From Sneathiella sp. (GTDB taxonomy: Bacteria > Pseudomonadota > Alphaproteobacteria > Sneathiellales > Sneathiellaceae), in contig JAEPMY010000021.1 in the NCBI GenBank assembly GCA_017643685.1, positions 1 through 42,100 on the forward strand: a stretch of DNA of 42,100 nucleotides, given 5' to 3'. Both the position numbers and the translations under genes were made by a program. The notes under the pieces are model-generated. The model was not told the DNA's origin, did not search any database, and saw only the letters and a list, made by a program, of their open reading frames with translations. This document shows, piece by piece, positions 34,244 through 42,100 of this stretch (positions are counted from its first letter, which is position 1; each line of letters begins with the position of its first letter).

Positions 34244-34666
34244 CTAGCTAGAGTAGCGTTTTGCAGCGGCCATAACATGCTGCACAAGAGAATGTAGTCC
34301 ATTACTGCGGGACGGAGAGAGATGCTTCTTTAGCCCTAATTCATCCAAAAAGGCTGGATCAGTTGCCAAAACTTCCTCCGGTGTGCGGTTATCATAAACT
34401 TTGAGGATCATAGCGATAAGGCCACTCACAATCATGGCATCACTTGCAGCTTTGAACCGGAGTTTATCACCCTCCATGTAAGACACGAGCCAGACTTGTG
34501 ACTGGCAGCCGGGCATCAGATTTTCTTCAACCTGTAGCTCAGGTGGAAACTCCGGCAGTTTTTTACCCAGATCGATCAGGTAACCGTACCTGTCAGTCCA
34601 TTCTTCCAAGAACAGAAAGGCATCTTTTAGATCCTGAATGGTCTCTTCTGCGGTCTGTTGGCTCAT
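34244..34666 (-). CDS. sufE: SufE-like iron-sulfur cluster assembly protein
   Basis: A 140-residue cytoplasmic protein that accepts sulfur from the cysteine desulfurase SufS and stimulates it. The active cysteine is Cys54 in LMPGCQSQVWL. Further matches are EEWTDRYGYLIDLGKKLP, FKAASDAMIVSGLIAMIL and LKKHLSPSRSNGL. Length is the usual one for SufE. The rest of the suf cluster is not in the window. It follows glpD by 78 bases on the same strand and may be cotranscribed; there is no evident functional link with glpD. Confidence 0.93.
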   Translation of the reverse strand: MSQQTAEETIQDLKDAFLFLEEWTDRYGYLIDLGKKLPEFPPELQVEENLMPGCQSQVWLVSYMEGDKLRFKAASDAMIVSGLIAMILKVYDNRTPEEVLATDPAFLDELGLKKHLSPSRSNGLHSLVQHVMAAAKRYSS

Positions 34667-34744
34667 GAGCAGGGTATCTCTCTTTGATCATGTCTGAAGG
34701 GGTGACTTAACAATCTTTCCCAGAGACTTCAACGGAGAAATCCT

Positions 34745-36259
34745 TCAAGCCACAAGCTTGCGACTTTTCATCCAGCTATCCAGCACTTCGATTTGCTCTT
34801 CATTAAGGCGCAGCCCAAGCTTACTTCGCCTCCAAACCACATCGGATGCTTCTTCAGCCCATTCAGACAGCATGAGATACTTGACCTCTACCTCTGTCAG
34901 ATCAGCCCCAAAATTCTGCCCAAGATCGGAGAGGCTTTTTGCGTTGCCAAGCATTTTAAAACTGCTCGTCCCATAGGAGCGTACGAAACGGGCAACAGTT
35001 TTGTCAGCTAGGAACGGGTATTTTTCCATTATCTGAAGTGCCAAGCGGTGCGTTCCATCTGCTGGGAAGTCGCCTCCTGGTAAAGTAGAGCCGGCTGTCC
35101 ACCGTGCGCCTTTTTTTCCAAGGCTAGTCTCAATTTTCTCTAGCGCGCTTTCGGCAAGGCGACGATACGTTGTGATCTTACCCCCAAAGATGTTGATCAG
35201 TTTTGCCTGACCATCCCCCCCCTCTTCACGAAGAACATAATCGCGCGTCGCTTCCTGTGCTTTACTGGCCCCATCATCATAAAGAGGGCGGACACCAGAA
35301 TAAGTCCAACTCACGTCTTCAACCGCGACAGGCTTATTAAAATATTCGCTCGCTGCATTGCAGAGATACTCCGTCTCGGCATAGGTGATCCCAAATTCCT
35401 TCAGGTCACCTTTAAAATCCTGATCTGTCGTACCGATTAGGGTAAAGTCCTGTTCGTAGGGAATCGCAAAAATAATTCGGTCGTCTGCATTTTGGAAAAT
35501 GTAGCAGCGATCATGATCAAACATTTTAGGAACAACGATATGGCTGCCTTGAACCAAACGAACGTTTTTGCTGTTACCTGCACCAGTTTCAGTCAGTGAC
35601 TGATTAATAACCTGATCAACCCAAGGCCCACCAGCGTTAATCAGCATTTTGGCTTTGAATACTTTCTGCTCTTTCGAATGCTGATCTTCGGTCGTGACGA
35701 CCCAGTTGCTTCCCTCGCGGACGGCACTCACACATTTTGTGCGCGTCATGATATCGGCCCCTTTATCACGGGCATCTTGCGCATTCAAAACCACAAGGCG
35801 CGCATCATCAACCCAACAATCAGAATACTCAAACCCTTTGACGAACTCATCGCGAATGGGTGCGCCTGCCTGATTGCTCCGAAGGTCAAGGGTCTTGGTG
35901 CCCGGCAACTTCTTTCGCCCGCCAATATGATCGTAGATAAATAACCCTAAGCGCAACAGCCAACTTGGACGTAGCTCTTTATGGTGAGGAAGTACAAAAC
36001 GAAGCGGCCAAATAATATGAGGGGCCATTTCCCACAGAATTTCACGCTCACTCAATGCTTCTCGCACGAGGCGAAATTCATAGTGCTCCAAATAGCGAAG
36101 ACCGCCGTGCACAAGCTTTGTAGACCCACTGGAGGTCCCACTCGCCAAATCACGCATCTCACACAGTGCGACTGAATATCCCCGCCCTACAGCATCACGG
36201 GCGATTCCACATCCGTTGATACCGCCGCCGATAATGAAAAGGTCTACTTCCTGTGTCAT
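34745..36259 (-). CDS. glpD: Glycerol-3-phosphate dehydrogenase (quinone-linked)
   Basis: A 504-residue FAD enzyme that oxidises glycerol-3-phosphate to dihydroxyacetone phosphate and passes electrons to quinone at the inner membrane. The FAD-binding start is DLFIIGGGINGCGIARDAVGRG; other motifs are GTSSGSTKLVHGGLRYLEHYEF, INAGGPWVDQ and YSGVRPLYDD, and the C-terminal GlpD domain has ARWTAGSTLPGGDFP. The start at 36259 gives the usual N-terminus; a second ATG is at 36271. A longer frame from a TTG at 36391 adds a hydrophobic stretch but passes through operator-like repeats and is rejected. Third glp function of the window; regulation by GlpR is likely. Confidence 0.95.
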   Translation of the reverse strand: MTQEVDLFIIGGGINGCGIARDAVGRGYSVALCEMRDLASGTSSGSTKLVHGGLRYLEHYEFRLVREALSEREILWEMAPHIIWPLRFVLPHHKELRPSWLLRLGLFIYDHIGGRKKLPGTKTLDLRSNQAGAPIRDEFVKGFEYSDCWVDDARLVVLNAQDARDKGADIMTRTKCVSAVREGSNWVVTTEDQHSKEQKVFKAKMLINAGGPWVDQVINQSLTETGAGNSKNVRLVQGSHIVVPKMFDHDRCYIFQNADDRIIFAIPYEQDFTLIGTTDQDFKGDLKEFGITYAETEYLCNAASEYFNKPVAVEDVSWTYSGVRPLYDDGASKAQEATRDYVLREEGGDGQAKLINIFGGKITTYRRLAESALEKIETSLGKKGARWTAGSTLPGGDFPADGTHRLALQIMEKYPFLADKTVARFVRSYGTSSFKMLGNAKSLSDLGQNFGADLTEVEVKYLMLSEWAEEASDVVWRRSKLGLRLNEEQIEVLDSWMKSRKLVA

Positions 36260-36290
36260 GCTGCGCACCATTTTCTTCGAAACATCTTCG

Positions 36291-36330
36291 CCTCGAAACA
36301 ATATCGAAACCAAATGAAGAAATAATGAAA
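36291..36330 (-). promoter_or_regulatory. TTTC-repeat control region of glpD
   Basis: On the minus strand, elements TTTCATT, CTTCATT, TTTCGAT and TTTCGAG follow each other at 11, 10 and 11 base steps, starting 71 bases before the glpD ATG. They resemble the repeats before glpK and ugpB, so they may be GlpR sites. Four copies in helical phase are more than expected by chance in this composition, but A/T bias lowers the weight. Confidence 0.35.
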
Positions 36331-36419
36331 GCACTACAAAAGTCAAAGGAAATGTATGCTTTCCCGGTGCAGGAAAGCTATGCTGTGTCAAAATTTTCAG
36401 GAATTAAGTTCGCAAAAAC

Positions 36420-38306
36420 CTAGTCTGCGGCTTTCGGTAAATACAAGCGAACTTCTGTACCTTCGCCTTCACGCGAATGGATTGAGAGATGCCCCTGAGA
36501 TTGATGCGCAAACCCATAGACCATGCTAAGTCCTAGCCCCGTACCCTTCCCAACTTCTTTGGTTGTAAAGAAAGGTTCCATAATATGAGGCAATACCTCC
36601 TCAGGAATACCAGCCCCTGTATCCCTTACTGTCATACGGATATACTCACCTGGAGACAGTTCTGGATCTCCTTCCGGCGGTTGTTTTCGGGCATCACAAT
36701 TTGTGAGACCTATCGTTAAAGTTCCCCCATTGGGCATCGCATCTCTCGAATTGATACAGAGATTCAAAAACGCATTTTCAAATTTGCCTGCATCAGCAAG
36801 ACATGGCCAAAGTCCATCGGCAAACGTCGGTTCAATTTCAATCGTTTCACCTAAAGTCCGTTGCAAAAGCCCAAGAATCGATCCGATACGCTCATTGAGA
36901 TAAAATTGCGAAGGCCTCAAGTCCTGTTTTCGAGAGAATGCCAACATACTCTGTGTCAGTTCCGCGCCGCGATCGGCTGCCCTCATAATCGCACTGACAT
37001 GACGCTGCAGTTTAGGGTCAGCGCATTCGGCCGCCTCTAACAGGAATTCACCGTTCCCCTGAATGATCGCCAACAGGTTATTAAAATCATGTGCAACCCC
37101 ACCGGTTAGCTGGCCGATTGCCTCCATTTTCTGGGATTGCTGCAAATGCTCTTCCAGAAATACTTTTTCGGTAATATCCGTTGTCGCACCGCGGTAGCCT
37201 TGAAATTCACCGTCGCTATCATAGTAGGGCTGCCCACTAGTTCTGAGCCATACAGTCTCAAAAGTAATCGGGTGCGTTCTCTTTAAGATAACTTCTCTAA
37301 AAGGCTCACGAGCCTCAAACTGGCGATTGATCTCAGCCATCCCCGGATCTTCATATTGACCATAGACCTGTTCCATAGTCCGCCCGAGGAAATAGCTGGT
37401 CGGCTTACCCAGAGATTTACTGACATTATTCGAGAGATAAGTGAAACGCTGGTTACAATCCTGCTCCCAATACCAATCCGTACTAGCACGCGCAAAGCCT
37501 GCCAACCTCTCCTGGCTTTCGCTGAGGGCAATCTCAGCTTCATTTATCTCTGTAATGTCTTGCCCAGAGATAAATAAACAATCGAGACCATCAACCTCCA
37601 TGATTTCGCTATTAAGGATAATTTTGCGAATATCCCCTTCCTTGGTGCGCACTTGAGACCGAAAGCCGACGAGATTTTTTCCCGTTTTCAGCTGATCAAT
37701 AACTTTCGCCCTATTATAGGCATTGCCCCAAATTTGCAGCTCAACAGCCGTTTTTCCGACAGCTTCCTCGCGGGTATATCCGAGGCACTCACACCATGCG
37801 TTATTTACGTCGAGGAATTTCCCAGTATCCAAAACTGTAATTGAACAAATAGAAGAATTCGCATTAAAGGCCGCTTCGAACAGCACCCGGCTGCGCCGAT
37901 TTTCTTCTTCAAGTTTTCGGCGAGCTGTCAAATCTCGCTGGATGCTAACAATTCCGCCAGAGGCCGTCCGCTTTTCATTTACATGAATAATCCGGCCATC
38001 TTTTAATTGAATGTCATATGTCCCCTGCCCGCAATCAATCCGCCTTAACCGCTCTGCGATGTATAAATCCACAGTTTCGGGAGTTTGTTCTTTCACGAAA
38101 TGGCCTTTACGAATATTCGCAAGGGCAACGTCACGCAGATGTGTCCCAGGCAACGCCTCATCGGCGCTCAACCCATAGATTTCAAGCAATCGTGTATTGC
38201 ATAAGATCAACCGATGGTCAGCGTCATAAAGAACAAACGCTTCTGTGAGACTTTCCAAGGCATCGAATAATTGATGCTCAAGATCCGTTGTCAGATTTCT
38301 TTTCAC
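36420..38306 (-). CDS. PAS-domain sensor histidine kinase
   Basis: A 628-residue soluble-looking kinase with no membrane segments. Three PAS domains: about residues 10-130 (ALESLTEAFVLYDADHRLIL), 140-260 (with CSITVLDTGKFLDVNNAWCE), and 275-395 (ASTDWYWEQDCNQRFTYLS). HisKA follows with the acceptor His in GGVAHDFNN, then the ATPase with LCINSRDAMPNGG, DTGAGIPEE and GKGTGLGLSMVYGF. No receiver domain. The best start is a GTG at 38306, with no strong ribosome site. The kinase core and third PAS are related to the kinase at 1-1806. The gene is 160 bases upstream of the glpD start and could share its signal, but nothing shows it. Confidence 0.92.
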   Translation of the reverse strand: MKRNLTTDLEHQLFDALESLTEAFVLYDADHRLILCNTRLLEIYGLSADEALPGTHLRDVALANIRKGHFVKEQTPETVDLYIAERLRRIDCGQGTYDIQLKDGRIIHVNEKRTASGGIVSIQRDLTARRKLEEENRRSRVLFEAAFNANSSICSITVLDTGKFLDVNNAWCECLGYTREEAVGKTAVELQIWGNAYNRAKVIDQLKTGKNLVGFRSQVRTKEGDIRKIILNSEIMEVDGLDCLFISGQDITEINEAEIALSESQERLAGFARASTDWYWEQDCNQRFTYLSNNVSKSLGKPTSYFLGRTMEQVYGQYEDPGMAEINRQFEAREPFREVILKRTHPITFETVWLRTSGQPYYDSDGEFQGYRGATTDITEKVFLEEHLQQSQKMEAIGQLTGGVAHDFNNLLAIIQGNGEFLLEAAECADPKLQRHVSAIMRAADRGAELTQSMLAFSRKQDLRPSQFYLNERIGSILGLLQRTLGETIEIEPTFADGLWPCLADAGKFENAFLNLCINSRDAMPNGGTLTIGLTNCDARKQPPEGDPELSPGEYIRMTVRDTGAGIPEEVLPHIMEPFFTTKEVGKGTGLGLSMVYGFAHQSQGHLSIHSREGEGTEVRLYLPKAAD

Positions 38307-38400
38307 AGGCGGTTACTACTATTCCAACTTATTCAACAAATGCAAAATATTGCTGCCTACTTTTTCTAATACATTCGACTACTAACAACAAGCGAGTATT

Positions 38401-38437
38401 AAAGCAAAATGGCGCCTCCCCTATTGGAAAGGCGCCA
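38401..38437 (-). terminator. Intrinsic terminator of the RTX gene
   Basis: On the minus strand TGGCGCCTTTCC pairs with GGGGAGGCGCCA over 12 base pairs (two G-U) around AATA, followed by TTTTGCTTT. It starts 26 bases after the RTX stop. The 157-base gap up to the kinase start shows nothing else. Confidence 0.8.
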
Positions 38438-38463
38438 CTTCGAATTAGTCCATTTAACCTATA

Positions 38464-41400
38464 TTATATCTCAATTTTCTCAATTCCCTCAAAGGTGAGT
38501 ACCGCGTCATCTCCGAGGTTGATTGTGCCGGACGCATCTTCAGACAAGAAAATCTCACCATCCTGAACACTTTCCACTTCACCCGATGTGAGCGTCAGCC
38601 AGTCTTCGATATTTCCTTCAGGCGCCCCATCATACAGGGCAATGCTATCTGCCCAGCCACCACCAAGACCACCTGAGATATTATCACTGCCATCTTCTGT
38701 CCCGAAATAGAAGATATCTGCCCCTTCACCACCGGACAGAGTATCATCTCCAGCTCCGCCGATAATTTCATCATTTCCGGAGCCGCCATGAACTTCGTCA
38801 TCTCCCGCTCCAGCGTAAATCAGATCATCGCCGCTTCCGCCATCAACCGTATCATGCCCGTCGCCAGCGTTGATAAGATCATTATTACCGCCACCTGACA
38901 GGCTATCATGACCATCACCACCGGACATCAAATCCGACCCATCACCGCCAATAACCACATCATTGCCGTCACCAGCATAATAGTTGTCGTGACCGCCCCC
39001 TCCTGTCAGGGTGTCGTCACCATATCCGCCATTCAGTGTATCATTCTCGGCAGTTCCGTTAATGACTTGATCCTCACCCACAGTACGAGTTGTGGATAAG
39101 ATATCCATCTCCTCACCATGCGCGCTGACACCTTCTACACTGATATCTCGGACACCTGAAATGTCGACACCCTGATCGGGGTTGAAGAAGTTAATACTCT
39201 GAACAATAGACTCGTATAGCTCTGTTGAAGCTTCCCCTTCTATTGTTACCGTGATTGTTGATCCATCGTCGTGAATTGACGCAGCTAGCCCCAAATCAGT
39301 CCCATCTGTAAGGAGTAACTGACCATCAACGATTTCGTATCCACCGCTTAAATTTAGCTGATCCCCATCTAGGCAATTGGTCATCGTTAGGGTCAATGAC
39401 TGCATGTTTGCGCCGTCAGGGTCTGCCATCTGGAAAGTTGAATTTCCGGCATCATCTTCGACAAATAACGCATTTGGAACCTGCACCAAGTCGCGGACAT
39501 CAATTTCAACGCTAAACATACCATCGTTGAAATCTTCGTCACCGCCACCATACAGGTCTTCGAAACCAAAATTAAGAATGCCGTTTTCGGCATCAACACC
39601 TGCAACAAAATGCTCGCGGTCATCAACATTTCCCTCAGGATTCAATGCGTCCTGATGGGTGGAATGATAAACATTTGTATTAATCGAATGAACGGTACCA
39701 TCTTCCTCAACAAACACGAGTTTCGGAGCACCGGTATCTTCATTCACATTATATCGGTAATCTTCCGGAGAATGCGAATTCGCGTCAAAGTCAGCCCTCA
39801 CAAAGACCCATTGGCCGCTATCAGGAAAGCTGTTTCCATCCCCTTCATAGGAACAATCCGGGAGTTTGCCGAAACCATTTTGAATAACAAAGAAACCGAG
39901 CTGGTTGCCTTTATCGATGCCTTCATAAACGGCAGTCGATTGACCTGTTTCCAGCTTATTATCAGATGCATCCCCCCAAAGAAGCTGCACACCGACAATA
40001 TTGCCGTCGCCGTCAACCTGATAACCGCCGACTGAGTTTCGGTATCCTGCTATTTCCCCCTGAAATGTTACACGGGCATCAGATTGGTAATTTACATAGA
40101 CGTCGTTGGCATCTGCGACCATATCCTCAAAAACTTCTGTACCAACCCGCTCTTCCAAGTTTCCGGGGGAATGGAGATCTGGGAACACATCCATGTGATC
40201 GAGGTCCATTGCCTCGCCCACATTTTGTGTATCAACAGTACTGCCGCGCCCATCCATATCCCCTGGCGCAATATCAGTCACTTGCACTGTGAAATTCTCA
40301 GAAATCGTGGTGTCACCGTCCGACACCTCAATCACAAGATCATGAGTTGGCGCGGTTTCAAAATCTAATTCACCCGCTACGGTTATTTCACCTGTCTCGC
40401 TATCAATCTGGAATTTTCCGCCGGCATCATCAACTAAGGAATAAGTAAGTGTATCCCCGTCAAGATCCGTTGCGGAGGCAACTCCAACCACGTCACCAAC
40501 GTCCGCGTTCTCGGCAATAGTTGCATTATCTAGCAACAAATCCTCTGGCGCTGTTTCATACGCATTCGCGGAAATGGAAACAGTTGTCGTCGCTGGCACC
40601 GCCGAACCATCGGCAGAAGATACCGAAACAGTAAAATCAAATGTGCTATCGATAGAATCTGCAGGAACCTGCAGTTGCAGGTCGTTCAGCTGATCTAAGG
40701 GTACAGTCCAACTGCCATCAGCATTCTGACTTCCTGCGCTCAGTTCCGCACCTTCTGGCAAGTTATCGAAGGTAATGGCACTCAACGTTTCAGACCCATC
40801 CAGATCTGTCAGCGCAGCGCTTACATTTAGATCATAAACATCAAGCGGCACCTCAGGCATAACCTGGTCAAGCTCGATAGATGTAATGGCATAATCACTA
40901 TGACCATTTGTTCGGCCATAAAAATCCTCAGCTGCCGTAAAAATGATAGTATCGAAAGGCTCATTGCCATCTGCCGTCAGAGTATAGCGCTCTTCATGAC
41001 CGCCTGGCTCACCGATAAAGTTACCACTTCCAACAACTTCACCATCACGCAGTAATGTGTAAAACCCTTCTTGTTTACTGCCATTCCCGTTGCTTCCCAT
41101 CAAATGAAGAATACCAACATCTGCGGACGTCGCCTGTCCATCCAATTGAATGATCAGCTGCTCGGAAAGCCCCGCATCTTCATCTGCGCCAATGAGGTGA
41201 TTGTTACCATCATTGGACCCATTGACCGAAATATATCCTGGAGTGCTTCCGCCATGCTCCCCAAGCCCATTCCATCCAGCTTCAACATACTCCGAAGACG
41301 CTTCGCTTAATGTGCCGTCATCCTGGATAACCCGCCCCAAAACAGTGAACCCATTATCCGTAGAGAAAACGCTATTCACATTGACAGTCGCGTGCTGCAA

Positions 41401-42100
41401 GTTACCGCCAGCAACATCCAAGACTGGATCACTGATTGAAACACTTAATTCAGGTGCATCAGAAACAGCGATTACATCGATTGAGGCTGTCGCATCACTT
41501 GTAATTTCGCCATCAGAGATCGTGAACTGAATAGGAATATCGTCGCCACTGAAGTCAGCCGTGGGGTCAAAACGATACTCACCAGGTGCTGTTTCCGCGA
41601 TCGTTCCATATGATGGATCAACAGTCACAGAAGTAACAGACAAACTATCACCATCAACGTCCGAACTGTTTGCGATTAAATCAGAACTGGTAAATGTATA
41701 GGCTGTATCTTCTTGAGTTACCCCAAAGTCAACGTTACCTGCCTCTGGTCCTTCATTTTCATCGCCCACGTTAATCGTAAAGCGCTGCTCAGTGACGTTC
41801 GTACCATCCGACACCTCAACCACAATCTCGTGGGAGGTCGCCGTCTCATAATCCAGATCGCCCGCAACACGGATTTCACCTGTAGCTGAATCAATGGTGA
41901 ACTTACCGCCGGCATCATCCGCCAAGCTGTATGTCAGGTCGTTATTTTCCTGATCCGTCGCGGAAACAGTGCCAACCAGCTCGCCAACCGCTGCATTCTC
42001 AATGATGCTGTTGTCATCAAGTGAGAGATTCTCTGGCGCTTCATTTTCATCGCCCACGTTAATCGTAAAACGCTGCTCAGTGACATTCGTGCCATCCGAC
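38464..42100 (-). CDS. Giant cadherin/DUF4114/RTX surface protein (N-terminus outside window)
   Basis: The frame runs past base 42100, so only about 1211 C-terminal residues are seen. From the N side: two cadherin-type repeats (to about 41770 and 41470; the first bears the near-copy noted as a repeat), a domain I do not recognise (41460-40861), an Ig-like domain (40860-40560), a third cadherin repeat (40560-40260), a DUF4114 domain (about 40095-39502; FGFEDLYGGGDEDFNDGMF), a cadherin-like sandwich (39500-39070), RTX nonapeptides (39060-38701) and a 78-residue C-terminal tail ending FEGIEKIEI, as in type I secreted proteins. Calcium binding is expected in cadherin and RTX parts. Probably a secreted adhesin exported by a type I system whose genes are not in the window. 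A GTG seen at 42057 is internal. Confidence 0.9.
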   Translation of the reverse strand, partial: SDGTNVTEQRFTINVGDENEAPENLSLDDNSIIENAAVGELVGTVSATDQENNDLTYSLADDAGGKFTIDSATGEIRVAGDLDYETATSHEIVVEVSDGTNVTEQRFTINVGDENEGPEAGNVDFGVTQEDTAYTFTSSDLIANSSDVDGDSLSVTSVTVDPSYGTIAETAPGEYRFDPTADFSGDDIPIQFTISDGEITSDATASIDVIAVSDAPELSVSISDPVLDVAGGNLQHATVNVNSVFSTDNGFTVLGRVIQDDGTLSEASSEYVEAGWNGLGEHGGSTPGYISVNGSNDGNNHLIGADEDAGLSEQLIIQLDGQATSADVGILHLMGSNGNGSKQEGFYTLLRDGEVVGSGNFIGEPGGHEERYTLTADGNEPFDTIIFTAAEDFYGRTNGHSDYAITSIELDQVMPEVPLDVYDLNVSAALTDLDGSETLSAITFDNLPEGAELSAGSQNADGSWTVPLDQLNDLQLQVPADSIDSTFDFTVSVSSADGSAVPATTTVSISANAYETAPEDLLLDNATIAENADVGDVVGVASATDLDGDTLTYSLVDDAGGKFQIDSETGEITVAGELDFETAPTHDLVIEVSDGDTTISENFTVQVTDIAPGDMDGRGSTVDTQNVGEAMDLDHMDVFPDLHSPGNLEERVGTEVFEDMVADANDVYVNYQSDARVTFQGEIAGYRNSVGGYQVDGDGNIVGVQLLWGDASDNKLETGQSTAVYEGIDKGNQLGFFVIQNGFGKLPDCSYEGDGNSFPDSGQWVFVRADFDANSHSPEDYRYNVNEDTGAPKLVFVEEDGTVHSINTNVYHSTHQDALNPEGNVDDREHFVAGVDAENGILNFGFEDLYGGGDEDFNDGMFSVEIDVRDLVQVPNALFVEDDAGNSTFQMADPDGANMQSLTLTMTNCLDGDQLNLSGGYEIVDGQLLLTDGTDLGLAASIHDDGSTITVTIEGEASTELYESIVQSINFFNPDQGVDISGVRDISVEGVSAHGEEMDILSTTRTVGEDQVINGTAENDTLNGGYGDDTLTGGGGHDNYYAGDGNDVVIGGDGSDLMSGGDGHDSLSGGGNNDLINAGDGHDTVDGGSGDDLIYAGAGDDEVHGGSGNDEIIGGAGDDTLSGGEGADIFYFGTEDGSDNISGGLGGGWADSIALYDGAPEGNIEDWLTLTSGEVESVQDGEIFLSEDASGTINLGDDAVLTFEGIEKIEI
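38701..39060 (-). repeat. RTX calcium-binding nonapeptide array
   Basis: About 120 residues with at least ten GGxGxDxLx-type units, for example GGYGDDTLT, GGDGSDLMS, GGSGDDLIY, GGAGDDTLS. Units are 9 residues with a few degenerate ones (NNDLINAGD). The array folds as a calcium-bound beta roll after export. Confidence 0.9.
41751..42100 (-). repeat. Tandem cadherin-repeat DNA duplication, 288-bp period
   Basis: Bases 42039-42100 and 41751-41812 are identical at 59 of 62 positions, spaced 288 bases (96 codons). The translated copies both read SDGTNVTEQRFTINVGDEN. The true array may extend off the right edge. Confidence 0.9.

Noticed and set aside
36260-36391. N-terminal extension of GlpD with a hydrophobic stretch (possible membrane anchor)
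   Set aside because: It needs a TTG start without ribosome site, and it runs through in-phase TTTC repeats that look like promoter DNA; GlpD normally begins with the FAD motif.
38701-39060. CRISPR-like appearance of a short repeated pattern
   Set aside because: The repeats are 27-base codon units of RTX nonapeptides in one frame, with no conserved spacers.
42055-42057. GTG as the start codon of the RTX protein
   Set aside because: The frame stays open and continues the same cadherin repeat upstream to the window edge.

Overview
The window reads as chromosomal DNA of a heterotrophic, probably marine, alphaproteobacterium of moderate G+C. The indications are a ScfR-type short-chain-acyl regulator, an OlsB-type ornithine acyltransferase next to PhoX, single-chain acyl-CoA carboxylase, twin-arginine-exported binding proteins and PAS histidine kinases of alphaproteobacterial type. 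A finer placement (for example near Sneathiella or Kordiimonas) is only a guess. No rRNA, tRNA, CRISPR array, transposase, integrase or phage gene was seen. No gene-free stretch reaches 300 bases; the longest gaps are 29622-29869, 18909-19142, 15657-15853 and 8244-8429, all described below.

Layout. 1-4844: the 3' part of a PAS sensor kinase, a convergent serine hydrolase/FAA-hydrolase pair, and a TauE/SafE exporter. 4845-17470: a short-chain carboxylate module, made of a receiver/small membrane protein/SSS-type histidine kinase operon, acetyl-CoA synthetase, a liv-type ABC transporter with its twin-arginine binding protein, and the divergent ScfR regulator. ScfR carries a segment that aligns without gaps to the kinase dimerisation helices of the SSS kinase a few kilobases away. 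17471-18016: an unknown secreted protein.

18105-36259: a phosphate/glycerol-3-phosphate region. olsB and phoX diverge from an intergenic region with an array of 11-bp-spaced TGTCA-like half-sites (candidate PhoB sites). An aldo/keto reductase, glpR, glpK and a DsbA-like isomerase follow. The ugpBAEC operon (candidate PhoB box, shared glp-like box, divergent LysR), a single-chain biotin carboxylase, sufE and glpD complete it. Read together: PhoX frees phosphate outside the cell, OlsB starts phosphorus-free ornithine lipid synthesis, Ugp imports glycerol-3-phosphate, GlpK/GlpD feed it into central metabolism and GlpR senses it.

36420-42100: a second PAS histidine kinase related to the first, then the C-terminal 1.2 kb-codon part of a very large cadherin/DUF4114/RTX surface protein that runs off the right edge, ending in a strong terminator. 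Two design features recur: a stem-loop directly after each transporter binding-protein gene (liv and ugp), and short intercistronic gaps or 1-8 base overlaps throughout the operons.
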